DNA of 32,500 bases from Chromera velia (lineage: Eukaryota > Sar > Chromeraceae): assembly GCA_018398765.1 (NCBI GenBank), contig JAHBMJ010005856.1, positions 179,256 through 211,755 of the forward strand, given 5' to 3'. Positions 1 to 10,632 of the stretch are shown here, piece after piece. A model generated the notes under the pieces. The model searched no databases. It was not told the DNA's origin and saw nothing but the letters and a program-made list of their open reading frames with translations. Numbering within the stretch: the stretch's first letter is position 1; every line of letters begins with the position of its first letter. The position numbers and the translations under genes were made by a program.

Positions 1-278
1 GGGGGGGGGGATGATGGATTGCGGACATGCATCTGGATTGGTGGTGTCGTGCTTGGCTTGTGGTTTTTCATCATGGGGAGGAGGCTGGAAGGAAGACGGG
101 AAGGAAAGGGGGAGGCAAAAGAAAGAGAGAGAGAGACTTTGGATCCCCTACCTGCATGTCTGCCTGGTTTTTGTCTGGATTTTTGTCTGTTTGCATAGCT
201 GCTGCAGAGTATTTTGCTCATTCTGTCTGAGTGCCGTTCCCTTACTTCCGTTCCTTACATGCGTATGCATGCACGCAG
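1..278. other. Upstream intron or flank of DDI1 gene
   Basis: I see no convincing coding sequence here. The window opens with ten G residues, then purine-rich and pyrimidine-rich stretches that end in a 3' splice site (gcacgcag, AG at 277-278). This fits the intron before the first visible DDI1 exon. The earlier exons, encoding the ubiquitin-like part and the catalytic Asp-Thr/Ser-Gly of the protease domain, would lie outside the window. Confidence 0.5.
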
Positions 279-1649
279 GTTGACTTTCTGTTCGGCCTGG
301 ACATGCTGAAACGTCACCAGTGCTGCATCGACTTGAAACAGGACAAGCTTTTCATCGGAGGTCAGACAGAAACACAGAATCATTCAAACACACAGACAGA
401 CGCAAATTATGTAACGGAGGGAGTACTACGCACAAATATGCATATGCACAGGGACAACTGCTTGGAATTCATTTGGGGGGGTGAAAAACTTCGTGTGAAC
501 GGGTCTATTGTATTTGTACTCCCACCCACACGCTGTAGAGACTGGCAGCCCGAGCACGCTGCGTGTGTCGGGCTGATTCGAGTCCATGTCAATCCCCCTC
601 CATGTGCGTGTCATGCAGCCTTCTATTTTTTCTATTCTGTTCTAGTTTATTGTTTCCTCTTGTGTGTGTGGATGTGTACGTGCAAGCAGATACGTCTGTG
701 CGGTTCCTCGGGGAGTCTGAGATCAAGGACGAGTTCGGGTCTGCCCATACACCCGAGGGGTCGCCTGCAGGTGGGTAGGTCAGCAGCAGGCCGGGGTTGG
801 GGGGGAGAAGGAGGGAGGGAGGTTCTTTGTGGGAAGGGCGGGGACACAACAATCTCTGTTCTTTCTTGCGCATTCTCATGTGTCATTGATTTCTCATCGC
901 ATGCACGCAATTTCGTGTTTCTCTTAATTGCCCCCCCCCCTCCCCTCTCTCGTGCAGGCAACAGGCCCGGGGGAGCCGCGGGATCGGGCGGTGCGTCGAC
1001 ATCTGCCGCCCCGCCTCCAACAGCAGGGGCGGGAGCAGGAGCGCCTCCAGCAGCAACCCAGCAGGCACCTCCCTCAGGGCAGCAAGCGCAGGGAGGCGGT
1101 GCAGGTGGAGACGAGCCGATGGGAGACGCGGGGGGGCAGGGACAGGCTCAGACAGGGGGAGCTCCGGTGGCTGTGGATCCTCTGGAAGAGCAAAAAATTC
1201 AGAGGTCAGCCGGCTACAAGGTTTATTGGCTGGGAGAGTCGGTCCACCCCAGAAATGACTCACTACTCGCTGGTTGTTTTCACTACCGTGTTCTGTTCAT
1301 GGAGCAGCCAAAGACTCCTCGGAATGATCATACACCGTCTCCATCAGCCGACATGAAGCTTCCTTTCAGCGCTCTCTTGGCGCATCTCTGTGTGTGCGTC
1401 TGGCTATCGATAGCCGTCGAAGTTCATCAGAGACGTTTTGTCAGTTAGAGCTTTCATCCCGACCTTGCGAAATCTTGTTCGACACCAAGATAGAACGAAG
1501 GAGGGTCGCGCGCCACATGCAGTTCATGTGCACGTCCGCCTTCTTCGTTGAATCAATTCAAGAAGCCCCCGTCTTCCGTCCTCTCTTTCTCTCTCTCTCT
1601 CCCTCCCTCTCTCTCGCTCGCTCCCGCTCTCTCTTTCGCTCTCTCTCGG

Positions 1650-1695
<46 letters not shown>

Positions 1696-1804
1696 CAAGT
1701 GCAGCTTGATGGCCTTGGGTGTGTCTCGAGAGCAGGCGGAAGGCGCCCTTCGGATGGCTGGCGGGAACGCCGAGCTTGCTGCGTCTCTTCTTTTGGGCGG
1801 TTAG
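279..1804 (+). CDS. DDI1: DDI1-like ubiquitin receptor/retropepsin-fold protein, C-terminal exons (5' partial)
   Basis: Four exons join in phase: 279-360, 690-770, 958-1204 and 1705-1804 (stop TAG 1802-1804). The first encodes VDFLFGLDMLKRHQCCIDL, the conserved C-terminal half of the DDI1 retropepsin-like fold (G-L-D-M-L-K-R-H-Q). The second encodes VRFLGESEIKDEFG, matching the end of that domain. The third is a Gly/Ala/Pro/Gln-rich linker of about 80 residues. The last encodes a UBA domain (LMALGVSREQAEGALRMAGG, then NAELAASLL). In yeast and animals Ddi1/DDI2 shuttles ubiquitylated proteins to the proteasome and cleaves long-ubiquitin-chain substrates, in cytosol and nucleus. The N-terminal ubiquitin-like domain and the catalytic D-[ST]-G are upstream of the window and cannot be judged. 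Intron 3 carries a (CT)n(GT)n tract just before its acceptor. Identity is sure; exact borders are very likely. Confidence 0.9.
1582..1696. repeat. (CT)n followed by (GT)n microsatellite in DDI1 intron 3
   Basis: About 85 bp of nearly pure pyrimidine CT repeat run into about 27 bp of GT repeat. The tract ends nine bases before the acceptor AG at 1703-1704, so it doubles as the polypyrimidine region of the intron. Long open frames here on both strands are repeat artefacts. Confidence 0.9.
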
Positions 1805-2535
1805 CCTGCGTAGCGGCCGGGGGGTTGGGGGATAGCAAGTGTAAGAGGCCTGCCCCAGAACAGCGTGGGAGCACGCCAGACACTCATGGAACGCAAAAAC
1901 ACTCAGGAAATAGAATTCGAGGTGGGGGGAAGGGGGGGGGTAGGAATTTCGTCTGGTATTAGCCAACAGTGAAAAATTGGTGGGTGAGAGAGCACCGAGC
2001 CAGACGTCTGGCTCGATGAGTCCGGAGCATGATATTATAGAATGTTTTGGTAGTAAACTACCCGGGCAACAAAGTAAAACTGCATCAATTTGTGGGTACC
2101 TAGTTAAGCTAGCTGTAAGTTCTTCGCAGGCTGCTATATCGCAGATAGCCGCTAGGCTCGGGTATATTGGAGGCCCTTGCTGTCGGATGTGGTGACTGCG
2201 GCTCGGGAGCCATTTTTGGCTCACTAGCACACAAGCAGGACTAGTCAAACTGATATAACACGGATCGTTTTGCGATACGCTTATATTGATTGATTGATTT
2301 TTGATATATATTTGGACGACTTGAACCGTAACCCCCCAAATACTCGCTATCGGCGAGGCCTCCATATACCCACGAAAGTCTCTGGGGGTAAAGGGGCTCA
2401 ATGTATGGCACTGGCGTTTAGCAAGAGAACGAGTCTGGCCCACATGCAGTCTCGGACTACTACAGAACAGTCTCAAAAGTCTAGTGTATAGACTATAGTA
2501 TTTAGGAACGCTTAAACCGTAGTGTTTCGAAATAT
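1805..2535. other. Intergenic region after DDI1
   Basis: No gene is recognised. The stretch becomes AT-richer to the right and holds short direct repeats such as TTGATTGATTGATT near 2285. Around 2050-2110 it contains a segment (gtaaactac, then taaaactgc and caatttg before a tacct motif) that also occurs in the degenerate repeat block at 18065-18340. It is therefore probably a dispersed repeat copy. No polyadenylation signal could be assigned with confidence. Confidence 0.5.
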
Positions 2536-2580
2536 ATGTATAGTGACCATGTTTGATTTGATTTGATTTGATTTGATTTA
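2536..2580 (+). repeat. Left terminal inverted repeat of hAT-like element
   Basis: atgtatagtgaccatg is followed by five tandem TTTGA pentamers. It pairs with the right end near 3790-3846 with one mismatch in the first 16 bases. Confidence 0.7.
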
Positions 2581-2929
2581 AGGTAGGGCTTAAGCTCAAA
2601 TCAAATATCCAGTCAGAGAGGACCTAGTGTTTAAAGACCTATCAAATACGATTAAATATTTGATCAATATGACTTTCAACCTCAAATATGAAGGTCCTGA
2701 AAAAACTTTTGCAAGTACTGATCCGTCATGCATGCTGATTCAAATAAAAAATTTCAGAAAAAACCTAAATCTTGATGGTTTGCTCTCAAAAAAAAAACGT
2801 TTTGAGCTGTACTGAAATTGACGTTTCACCCCTTTTTACTTTATGCAGAGGTAAACCGATCAGCTAAACATTTTCCCGAACAGCTGTGTTAACTTTTCTG
2901 GTGCTGAAAAATCTTTTACGGCCCCCTTT

Positions 2930-3433
2930 TTGAGCGTCTGCAAACATTTTACACCCCGTAAAGACACGTCACACAATCCGACAGGGTCGAACGGGAAGAA
3001 GGAGGCATTTGTTTTTAGAGCCGGGTACGCAAAAAAAATATGGTCCGTGCAAAAGGGGGCAAATGTGATTCAGTATCAGGTGAAAATACAAGGAGCCGAG
3101 GGGGAAGGAGAAACTATTTGTGGCTGTGAGTATGCAGTAGCGGCAACCAGTTCTTTTCAAACCCACCTCATCAATCAGCATGGCTTGACGATCATGTCTG
3201 ACAAACATGTGCAGCTGCTCCAAAAAAGACAGGAGAAGCGGTCGGAGGGGGCGGGGGGGGCAAAGCAGCCTGATATGCGAACGTTTTTCCCCACCAAAGA
3301 TGAAGCAGAAGCCGTGGTCGCACCATATGTAGAGACGCATGAGAAGAAAATCAAGTGCGATATGCTGAGTGATTGTCACCTCAATTTTGGTACGTGCTCT
3401 AACTTTATCGTATCAACAAAAAGTCATATATAA
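2930..3433 (+). pseudogene. BED-type zinc-finger fragment of hAT-like transposase
   Basis: An open frame of 167 codons without a convincing ATG start (it opens at TTG). Residues around 45-80 read KIWSVQKG, then TICGCEYAVAATSSFQTHL and INQHG. This is a Cys pair followed by a T-S-x-x-x-T-H-L and a spaced His, the pattern of a BED DNA-binding finger. After it comes a basic, Glu-rich stretch with MRTFFPTKDEAEAV. The frame may leave through a donor near 3388 (gtacgtgctc), but no downstream RNase-H-like catalytic exon was found before the right end of the element. It is most likely a remnant of a transposase; a domesticated small DNA-binding protein is less likely. Confidence 0.5.
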
Positions 3434-3535
3434 TTTCAAATCTATCAATTTTACGTTCTTAATCTCTATTAGTACTAGAGTGAGTCTCAGTGACTAGTGT
3501 ATATACACTGCCACACAGGCACATTTTTTTTACGG

Positions 3536-3699
3536 AACTGATAAGTTATAATTTTATATGTATTTTTTTAAATTTTTGAAACACACATCAGAAATGTTCT
3601 GATAACTATTATCATAAACTGATAAGTTATAATTTTATATGTATATTTTTTTAAATTTTTGAAACACACATCAGAAATGTTCTGATAACTATTGTCATG
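3536..3699. repeat. Tandem duplication, two copies of an 81-bp unit
   Basis: The segment aactgataagttataattt at 3536 recurs at 3617, and both copies run through a T-rich stretch to cacacatcagaaatgttctg and gataactatt. The copies differ by only a few bases, so the duplication is young compared with the rest of the decayed hAT-like element. Confidence 0.9.
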
Positions 3700-3785
3700 A
3701 GAAAAATGATCAGAGTGACAGTAAGTCAGTGACTCAGTGAGGAACCCTAAGATGTTAACCTCAAATCTTACCTCAAATATCAAAT

Positions 3786-3846
3786 ATTTGAGGTTGAAAC
3801 TCAAATCAAATCAAATATAATCAAATCAAACATGGTTACTATACAT
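3786..3846 (-). repeat. Right terminal inverted repeat of hAT-like element
   Basis: caaatcaaatcaaat, then aatcaaatcaaacatggtta and ctatacat, is the inverse of the left end. Just inside, caaatatttgaggttgaaac mirrors the cctcaaatat near 2680-2690, so subterminal similarity extends further inward. Confidence 0.65.
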
Positions 3847-3989
3847 GTGGAACATAATGGTGCTCTTTTGAGAGAGAGTGTAACAGTGTCTACTTTAATT
3901 GACTGCATTTGATCAAAACTGTTGTTTTTTTGATTCTTCCTGGGTCTCTGCCTGCATAGGCAAATGGAATCCCTGCAAAAATTCTGAAA

Positions 3990-6900
3990 AGGACGTAGGA
4001 TACTCTCCTCTGTCTTTATTGACAGACCTGAACGAAAGGAAGGCGCGTTATCCTCCTCTATGTAAGGCTTCCTCAACAGACTCTGAGTCTTTGACCTGAC
4101 TGGAGGGAGAGAATGTTTCTTTTTAAAGGACCTCCGAGTGCCTCAACAGACGTGAAGGGCGGGACGATTGCTGTCCTCTTCTATCTCCATCGACCAAATG
4201 GAGGATGAGGTAGCCATAAGCAGCTGTTGCTCTCCTCAGAGTCTGCCAGTATCTCTAGCCTCTGTCTAGAATGACAGACTGAACGCAATTATTATGAGAG
4301 ACTGCTGACAGTGTTGAACTTCTCTTCTGTCTGACTCGACAGACAGGAATGGAAGAAGAAACGTGTATTTGTAACACTCTCCTCAGTGTTAGACTCTGTT
4401 GGCTATGCTTGAACGGAGTAGAAGGAGCGGGAGATGAGAGTTCTGTTTTCTCTTGTTTGAATGCCATTAGAGAAAGGCCTCAGCAGGCCTCAGACCCTGC
4501 CGCTCTCGCCAGCCTTCATCGGGGAAACTCGACGCAGAAAGGGAGTGCTGCTCTGATACTCCTCTGTCTTCATCGCCAGAACCTTTAAGTGCAACTTGAA
4601 GAAGAGGCTCCTCTGAAATAGAATCAGATTCTCCTGCTGCCCTCTTCTGTCTTCATCGACAGAACAGAGCTCAGGGAGGGACTGTTTAGGTTAGCTGTTC
4701 TTTTTAGCGTTCTTTTCTATCTTCATAAACTAAACGGAACTGAGAGAGGGACTGAGAGGGACTGCTGCAACAGCAGCAGTGCTCTCTTCTGTCTTGAGAA
4801 ACAGAACGAAACTCAGTCAAAGGGAGAGACCACTGCTATCTTCTGTCTGCTTCTGTCTTCAGAGACTAAACGGCGTGCTGAACGGGACTGAGAGACAGAT
4901 TGCTGCTCTCTTCTGTCTTGAGAGACCAAACAAAACTGTGTCAGAGGGAGAGACCGTTACTAACTTCTGATAGTGTCTGCTTCTGTTTCAAGAGACAGAA
5001 CGGAACTGAGGGGGATCTGGCTTCACAAACCGACTGGAACTGGGGGAAAGAGTGCTGTTCGTTTTTGTCTTCGCCGACTATCATAGAAAGCCTTAGGACT
5101 GAGTGAGAGACTGCTGCTTTCGTCTGCCTTCAAAGAATGACCAGACTGAGGAAGAGACTCTTGCTCTCTTCTTTCTTCAGAGGCGGAGCGGAAATGAGGG
5201 AAAGACTGTGGCTCTCTTCTATTTTCGCCGACAAAACGCAACAGTAACTGTTACTGAGGCCCAGTCTGCATGAGGGAAAACTACCGTAACACCCACTGTT
5301 TTCTTTTGTCTGCGTTGACAGACCTGAATGGAGGGAGACATTGATGCTCTCGTCTGCCTTCGTCGGCAGAAATCGACGCTGAGAGGAAATGATGTTCTTC
5401 TCTGTCTTCACTGACAGAAGTGAGAGGAGGGAAGCTCACCTGCCCATACGTGAGACCATTGTTCTCTTCTATCTTTATAGACAGAACGAATCTTCAAACT
5501 GAGGAGGAGCATGCTGCTCTCTGTTGTTTTTACAGACAGATCGAGGAGATCTGTTTAACGAGACTCAATCCTGCTCTCTGCAGTCTTCATAGATAGAACG
5601 GAACTAAGGGATAGAGTCCTGCTCTCTACTGCCGTCACCAACAGAAAGGAACTGAGGGATAGAGTCCTGCTCTCTACTGCCATCACCGACAGAACAGAAC
5701 TGAGGGAGAGAGTCTTGTTCTCTTCTGTCCTCGTAAACAGAACGAAATCAGAACGGTTCCGTTTTCTTCTGTTTTCATAGACTGTTATAGAACTGAACGA
5801 TGGGAGAGACTGCTGTCCACCTCTGTCTACTTCGACCGGACGGAGACTTTCTGAGGAGGAAGCGACTGCTGTATGTTTTCAGGCTCCTCTGTCTGTGTCG
5901 ACAAATCTGGTCAGAGTGGGCGACTGATGCTCTTCTCTGTCTGCATCGACAGACCCCAGGCTGACAGTTGGGACAGATCGATCGCTGCTCTGTTCCCCCT
6001 TTTTCGACAGTTCTAAACTAAAAGGCTAGCTGAAAGGAGGGAGAGCTAGGAGGGAGAGCCTTCTGATATGACTTCTTTCATACTCTGAGACTCCTCGATC
6101 TGTCTTTCTCGACGGAACGGAGTGGGAGGCAGAGACTGCTGCCCTCCTCTGTCTTCTTTAACAAAACCTAGAACAGAACTGAAAGGGGAGAGAGAATGTT
6201 ACTCTCCTTGATCCGTCTTCCTCGATGGACTCCAAGCTAAAAGGATGGAGAGAATGTTGCTCTCCTTTGTCTACTATGACTGAACAGGATGGAGACCGAG
6301 ACTGCTGCTCTTCTCTGTCTTCCTCCACAGAACTGAGAGGAGGCGGAGACTGTTGCTTTGAGGACTGTTGTCCTCGGCAGAACGGGATGGAAGGGGGGAG
6401 TACCGCTCTCCTCTGTCTTCTAACTGAATCACAGACAAACCAGAACAGTTACTGAGGGAGAGACTATTACTCTCTTCTATCTTTAGAGACAAAATGGAAA
6501 GGAGGGAGAGAATGTTGCTGTCTTCTGTTTTCCAAAGACTAAACGGGACTCAGTCTGAAGGAGAGAGTCCTGCTCTCTACTGTCTTTCGGACAGAATGGA
6601 ACTGAGGGAAAGACCGCCGCTCTCCTCTGTCTGCAATGACGGAACAAAACTGAGGAAGAACTGTCGTGCTCCTCTGTCTGCCATGATACGTTGAGGTGGA
6701 GGTAGAGACTGTTATTCTCCTTTGTCTTCCTCCACAGAATGGGATGGAAGCACAGACTGCTGCCTTCTTCTATCTTTATCGACAGATATCTAAAGAAGGA
6801 ATTTCAGGAGGGAGAGACTGCCGCTCTCCTCTGTCTGCTNCTCCTCTGTCTGCTGAGACAGAACGGGATGGAGGGAGAGACTGCCGCTCTCCTCTGTCTG

Positions 6901-7291
6901 CTGTGACAGAACAGGATGGAGGGAGAGACAGTCACTGCCACTCTCCTCTATCTACTGTGACAGAACGGAATGGAGGGAGAGACTGCCGTGCTTCTCTAGG
7001 TGCTCCTCTGTCTGCTGAGACAGAACGGGATGGAGGGAGAGACTGCCGCTCTCCTCTGTCTGCTATGATAGAACGGGATGGAGGGAGAGACTGTCGCTCT
7101 CCTCTGTCTGCTGTGACAGAACGGAATGGAGGGAGAAACTGCCGTACTCCTCTGTCTGCTGAGATAGAACCGGAAGGAGGCAGAGACTGCCGCTCTCCTC
7201 TGTCTGCTGTGACAGAACCGGATGGAGGGAGAGACTGCTGCTCTCCTCTGTTTGCTGTGACAGAACGGAATGGAGGGAGAGACTGCCGCTC
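3990..7291 (+). repeat. Minisatellite array, left part (core unit 48 bp)
   Basis: The region is a succession of units of the type gactgccgctctcctctgtc, then tgctgtgacagaac and ggaatggagggaga. Near 6860-7291 the units are highly alike and 48 bp long. Leftward they drift in sequence and in spacing (roughly 50-100 bp), recognisable only by ctctcttctgtctt, gacagaacggaactgagg and similar blocks. Because 48 is a multiple of three, the best-preserved part stays open for about 200 codons (a 16-residue repeat around GGRDCRSPLSAVTERN) and is open on the other strand too, so the open frame alone is no evidence of a protein. One ambiguous base (N) sits at 6840. The array is interrupted by a transposon at 7292 and resumes at 14983. 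Confidence 0.92.
7288..7291. repeat. Target site duplication GCTC, left copy
   Basis: The array reads gactgccGCTC up to the transposon end, and GCTCtcctctg directly after the other end. Removing the element and one GCTC restores an unbroken 48-bp unit (gactgccgctctcctctg). Confidence 0.85.
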
Positions 7292-7452
7292 ATGACAAAA
7301 TGAGACCTATCGGACTTTAACATCATTTCAAACTTTGAAATATAGGATGTTCTATAGTATTTCAACATTTATATACCTTTAAATTAAATAGACATTCTTT
7401 AAAACGTGATTCTTTTAAGATCAAATTAACATTAAAGAAAAAATTGAAGCTG
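7292..7452 (+). repeat. Left terminal inverted repeat of the 7.7-kb transposon
   Basis: It pairs with 14813-14982. The outer 55 bp match almost perfectly (three differences). A middle block with small indels follows, then a second strong block acattctttaaaacgtgatt ctttt, and finally attgaagct. The arm is AT-rich, unlike the GC-balanced array outside. Confidence 0.88.
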
Positions 7453-8364
7453 AACCTGTTAGTGTTAGGAGATTTCAATTTCTGAGTTCTTTTAGCATTT
7501 AATTATAATAATGCATAATATTGTATCTATAATTTTTTTTTATAATTTCGATTACAGATAAATAAATGTTTAAGTATAATATCATGTCAACATGAATGCT
7601 TAGTAGAATAACTGAATTCAAATTATCTTAGTAAATTAAATCTAAACTTAAATAGTTAGTTGGTCACTAAGTTAGTGAGTTAGAGGATGCCTAACCCTAG
7701 TTAGAGCGCTAGGCTCCCGGGCGGCGCATGCATAGTTGGTTGGTTTTCACTAGAATGAGCAAAAAGTTATTCACTTGTCAGCACCGTGCGGCAGACATCA
7801 AACAGGTGGGTTGAGAGCGAGACCAAATACGATTGGATAATATTACAGATGAATAGATCGGATGCAGACGCGCTGGAGAGAGGAGCGTACGTTATAATCA
7901 TTATATGATCAATCCGAGTTGATTTCAATGCAGCCATCTGGCGTAAGGATTCCCTTTCGTCCGACCGTTTCTCATCGTTTCTCGCATGAAGAAAGCTTGT
8001 ATAAGAAGTCATCATTATAACGAATACACGAATCATGCACACACAGTTTGTTGTCACCCCACCCGACAGACAATGCACCATACTCTCCTTGTGGGTTAAA
8101 TGAGAGCAGACGCAAGAAGCCAAAAAGAGAGCTCTTGGTTACTGTTAGGGCATAACGAGCGAAAGCGGAGAAGGAGAAAAGATTAGAGAAGGACTTGCTA
8201 CAGAAAAAGAACACGAACGTGCGGTGAGAGGAGAGAAAAACTATATTCCATAGTGCTTCCATGTGATGTAGTGCCTGGACACTTGATTTTCTTTACCCAC
8301 AGTGACACAACTGGCAGTTTCATCACGCTATAAGTATGACTCTCTCTCTTTCTCTCTCTTTGTA

Positions 8365-8412
<48 letters not shown>

Positions 8413-8434
8413 CGTGTGCATGTGCGTGTGCATG

Positions 8435-8474
<40 letters not shown>

Positions 8475-8716
8475 CGTATACGTGTGTGTCTGCATATGTG
8501 TGTGTGTGTGTGTATGAGTGTAGGCCTCGTCCGCCCTATCGACTCTTGCCTCACACCCAACCAACAGAATCACCAAACACCAACGAGACAAACACTCACA
8601 TACAAACAAAACGAAAGAGAGTCTGTATGTCCACAGTGACTCCCTTCTTTGTGTTCACTCTCCTTGAGAAGGGAGGGCCCCGTCCGCCTGCCCTACCCTC
8701 CCCTCTTTCTTCCTGT
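7453..8716. other. Non-coding interior of transposon, left side
   Basis: About 1.2 kb with no gene recognised. It holds AT-rich DNA to about 7740, a more balanced segment to 8335, and the (TG)n microsatellite at 8364-8520. Open frames on the minus strand (7767-8123, 7972-8262) have no recognisable motif and poor protein-like composition. Confidence 0.5.
8364..8520 (+). repeat. (TG)n microsatellite inside transposon
   Basis: About 155 bp of TG/TGTA repeat with scattered interruptions (tgtatg, tgcgtgtgcatg). It opens artefact reading frames of Cys-Val on one strand and His-Thr on the other. Confidence 0.92.
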
Positions 8717-9046
8717 TTAGCCTTTTGAAGGCCCCCTTCCTGCAGGGATGCAAGAAGAGCGAACGAAGATGTATGCCATCTCACGCTCGTCAGACAGATA
8801 CATTTTCATACGCAATGCCATCTTCTTGTGCAGCTGCCACCCCGCTGGCAAGTTCTTTTCAAACACGGACGAAAAAGAATAAACACACTTTAGACGCTCT
8901 GAATTCGTCATTAAGCGACGAACGTATGCATCTGGAGGGGTCTCAGAACTCCTAACGGAAACATACATATACACAAAGTCTACTGCAAGTTCTTCGACGT
9001 TCATCATGCAGACATCTCTTTCAACGATTTCAACTTTCTGTGCCAT
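8717..9046 (-). CDS. Hypothetical small protein inside transposon
   Basis: A 109-codon frame from ATG at 9046 to a stop at 8717, beginning MAQKVEIVERDVCMMNVEEL. Unlike the nearby repeat-driven frames it has a balanced amino-acid mix (a charged N-terminus, a V/Y/M-rich middle, and SFSSVFEKNLPAGWQLHKKM near residue 57). No domain is recognised. It would be transcribed away from the transposase gene, as expected for a second, divergently expressed transposon gene. It could equally be chance or part of a larger spliced gene. Confidence 0.3.
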   Translation of the reverse strand: MAQKVEIVERDVCMMNVEELAVDFVYMYVSVRSSETPPDAYVRRLMTNSERLKCVYSFSSVFEKNLPAGWQLHKKMALRMKMYLSDEREMAYIFVRSSCIPAGRGPSKG

Positions 9047-9309
9047 TTCACTCTTCTACAAGAAAAGACGACTCAGAGCGGTGGTGCTTTCTTCTTTTTC
9101 GATGCATCGGACCGTCCAAGCACCATAAAATGATAACAATGCTGCACGGTCAGGAGACAGCAAGAGCCATTCTCAAAGCAGAGAGAGTTCCTCTAGAATA
9201 TTGGTGGGTATACCATGTTGCAGCAAGGTATCATACAGCAAGAAGGAGACCACAAACGAATGCAAAAGCAGAAAGAAAATCAAAGAAGTTGATGACTATA
9301 ATTGAATGA

Positions 9310-10460
9310 GAAAGGATTGCTGCAGATCTGTCCGGAAGTGTATGTTTTCCGGGCCAGTCAGCCCGCCATACTGAAGCCAAAGGGGAGGGAGGGCAGCCTT
9401 TGTGTAGGGGGTTGGGCGCTTTCGCAAGTCCGCAGTGCCAAAAAGGTTTGCGGTTGTGGAGGAGACAATTTTATACTCTTCCAAAGTCTGCACGCATCAA
9501 GCGCGTGCTTGACTATGTGAAATCAGTATTGGATAAAGACAATGCGGCATTTGTGGAGAAATACGGCAGACCGCTCAGCCCAGAGGGGAGGGAGTGGTGC
9601 ATGCACTTCGAGTTTCTTGGTTTCCCAGTATGCAGAGAGTTTTGGAAGAAGGTTACGGGTGTTACAAGCCGTATCCTTCATCAGTGTCGCGATTGGGCAT
9701 TTTAGGGCTATCGCCATCCGGTTGTGAGAGAGGAACTTCCACTCAATCGGATGCTGGGCCATAGAAAATACATGTTGACCAAAGTTGCTTTCAGAAGCTG
9801 AGTTGGGCAAGTAATACAGAAGGTAAGGAAGAGGGGGAAAGTGACTACAGCAAAAGTCTTCGTCAATGCGCCTGTTTGCCGATCTTTTCTTTGTTATTCT
9901 TCAAAACGCCTTCTGAATCTTCCTTCATCCTTTTTTTATAAAAACAATACAGGGGTGAATGTCTTTTATACTATATGCAGATACGTGGAGACGCACGAAG
10001 ACTATTCTCCGACAACGTATGAAATTCATCTGCCGGCATCTTGCAAGCACTTCTACTGTGCCCAGCTATGCCACCGCTTGACTGATCTCCTAAACCACCC
10101 AGCGTTTGCGCTACCATCTTTCTCCCTCTTCACAGAGGTTTGGCATATCGAGTTTCCAAATGTGAAGATGAGGAAGGTCTGTCCAGCTTGTGTCTCTCTT
10201 CTTATGCTGGTGTATTCTACTGCATCCTACTTGACTCTTTCCTTTATTCACTTATTCATTCACTCATTATCTACTCATTCTTTTCCTTCGTATCTTCATT
10301 TGCCTTAGTTCCTTCCTCTCTTATCTGCTTGTCTTCTGCCATTCTTCGTTTCGTTCATTCGTTTATTCTTTATCTTTTCTATTTCGGTCTCTCTTTCTTC
10401 CTCCTCTCTTTCTTTATTTCTTTCTTTCTTTCTTTTCTTTTCTTTCTTGCTTTCTGTTTT

Positions 10461-10554
<94 letters not shown>

Positions 10555-10560
10555 TCTCTC

Positions 10561-10632
<72 letters not shown>

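Larger units (their letters stand above)
2536..3846. mobile_element. hAT-like DNA transposon, internally decayed
   Basis: The two ends are inverted copies. The left end reads atgtatagtgaccatg followed by repeats of TTTGA. The reverse complement of the right end reads atgtatagtaaccatg followed by the same TTTGATTTGA pattern. Ends starting TAGTG and rich in TTTGA occur in several hAT families. The interior holds a BED-finger-like fragment (2930-3433), which is usual at the N-terminus of hAT transposases. At about 1.3 kb with no catalytic domain recognised, it is a deleted, non-autonomous or dying copy. If the ends are placed at TAGT (2541 and 3841), the 8-bp flanks tatatgta and tacatgtg agree at six positions, so a true 8-bp target duplication is possible but not proven. 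A short 81-bp tandem duplication lies in its right part. Confidence 0.6.

Noticed and set aside
231-1448. 405-codon plus-strand open frame at the left end
   Set aside because: It merges DDI1 exons 1 and 3 with introns; the true protein uses spliced exons whose junctions match the family.
1553-2599. 348-codon minus-strand frame
   Set aside because: Its C-terminal third is His-Thr and Arg-Glu repeat from a (CT)n(GT)n tract, and the rest has no recognisable motif and lies antisense to the DDI1 UBA exon.
6696-7295. 199-codon repeat protein in the minisatellite
   Set aside because: Openness follows from the 48-bp period; the opposite strand is open as well, an N interrupts it, and there is no leader or splice context. 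Kept only as a question under the array finding.
8198-8728. Several His-Thr or Cys-Val frames
   Set aside because: Translations of the TG microsatellite.
9040-9309. 89-codon frame with ETARAILKAERVPLEYWWVY, faintly like a retroelement integrase segment
   Set aside because: Too short, no catalytic motif, closed by TGA just before the first transposase exon. It may be an upstream part of the transposase gene but cannot be joined with confidence.
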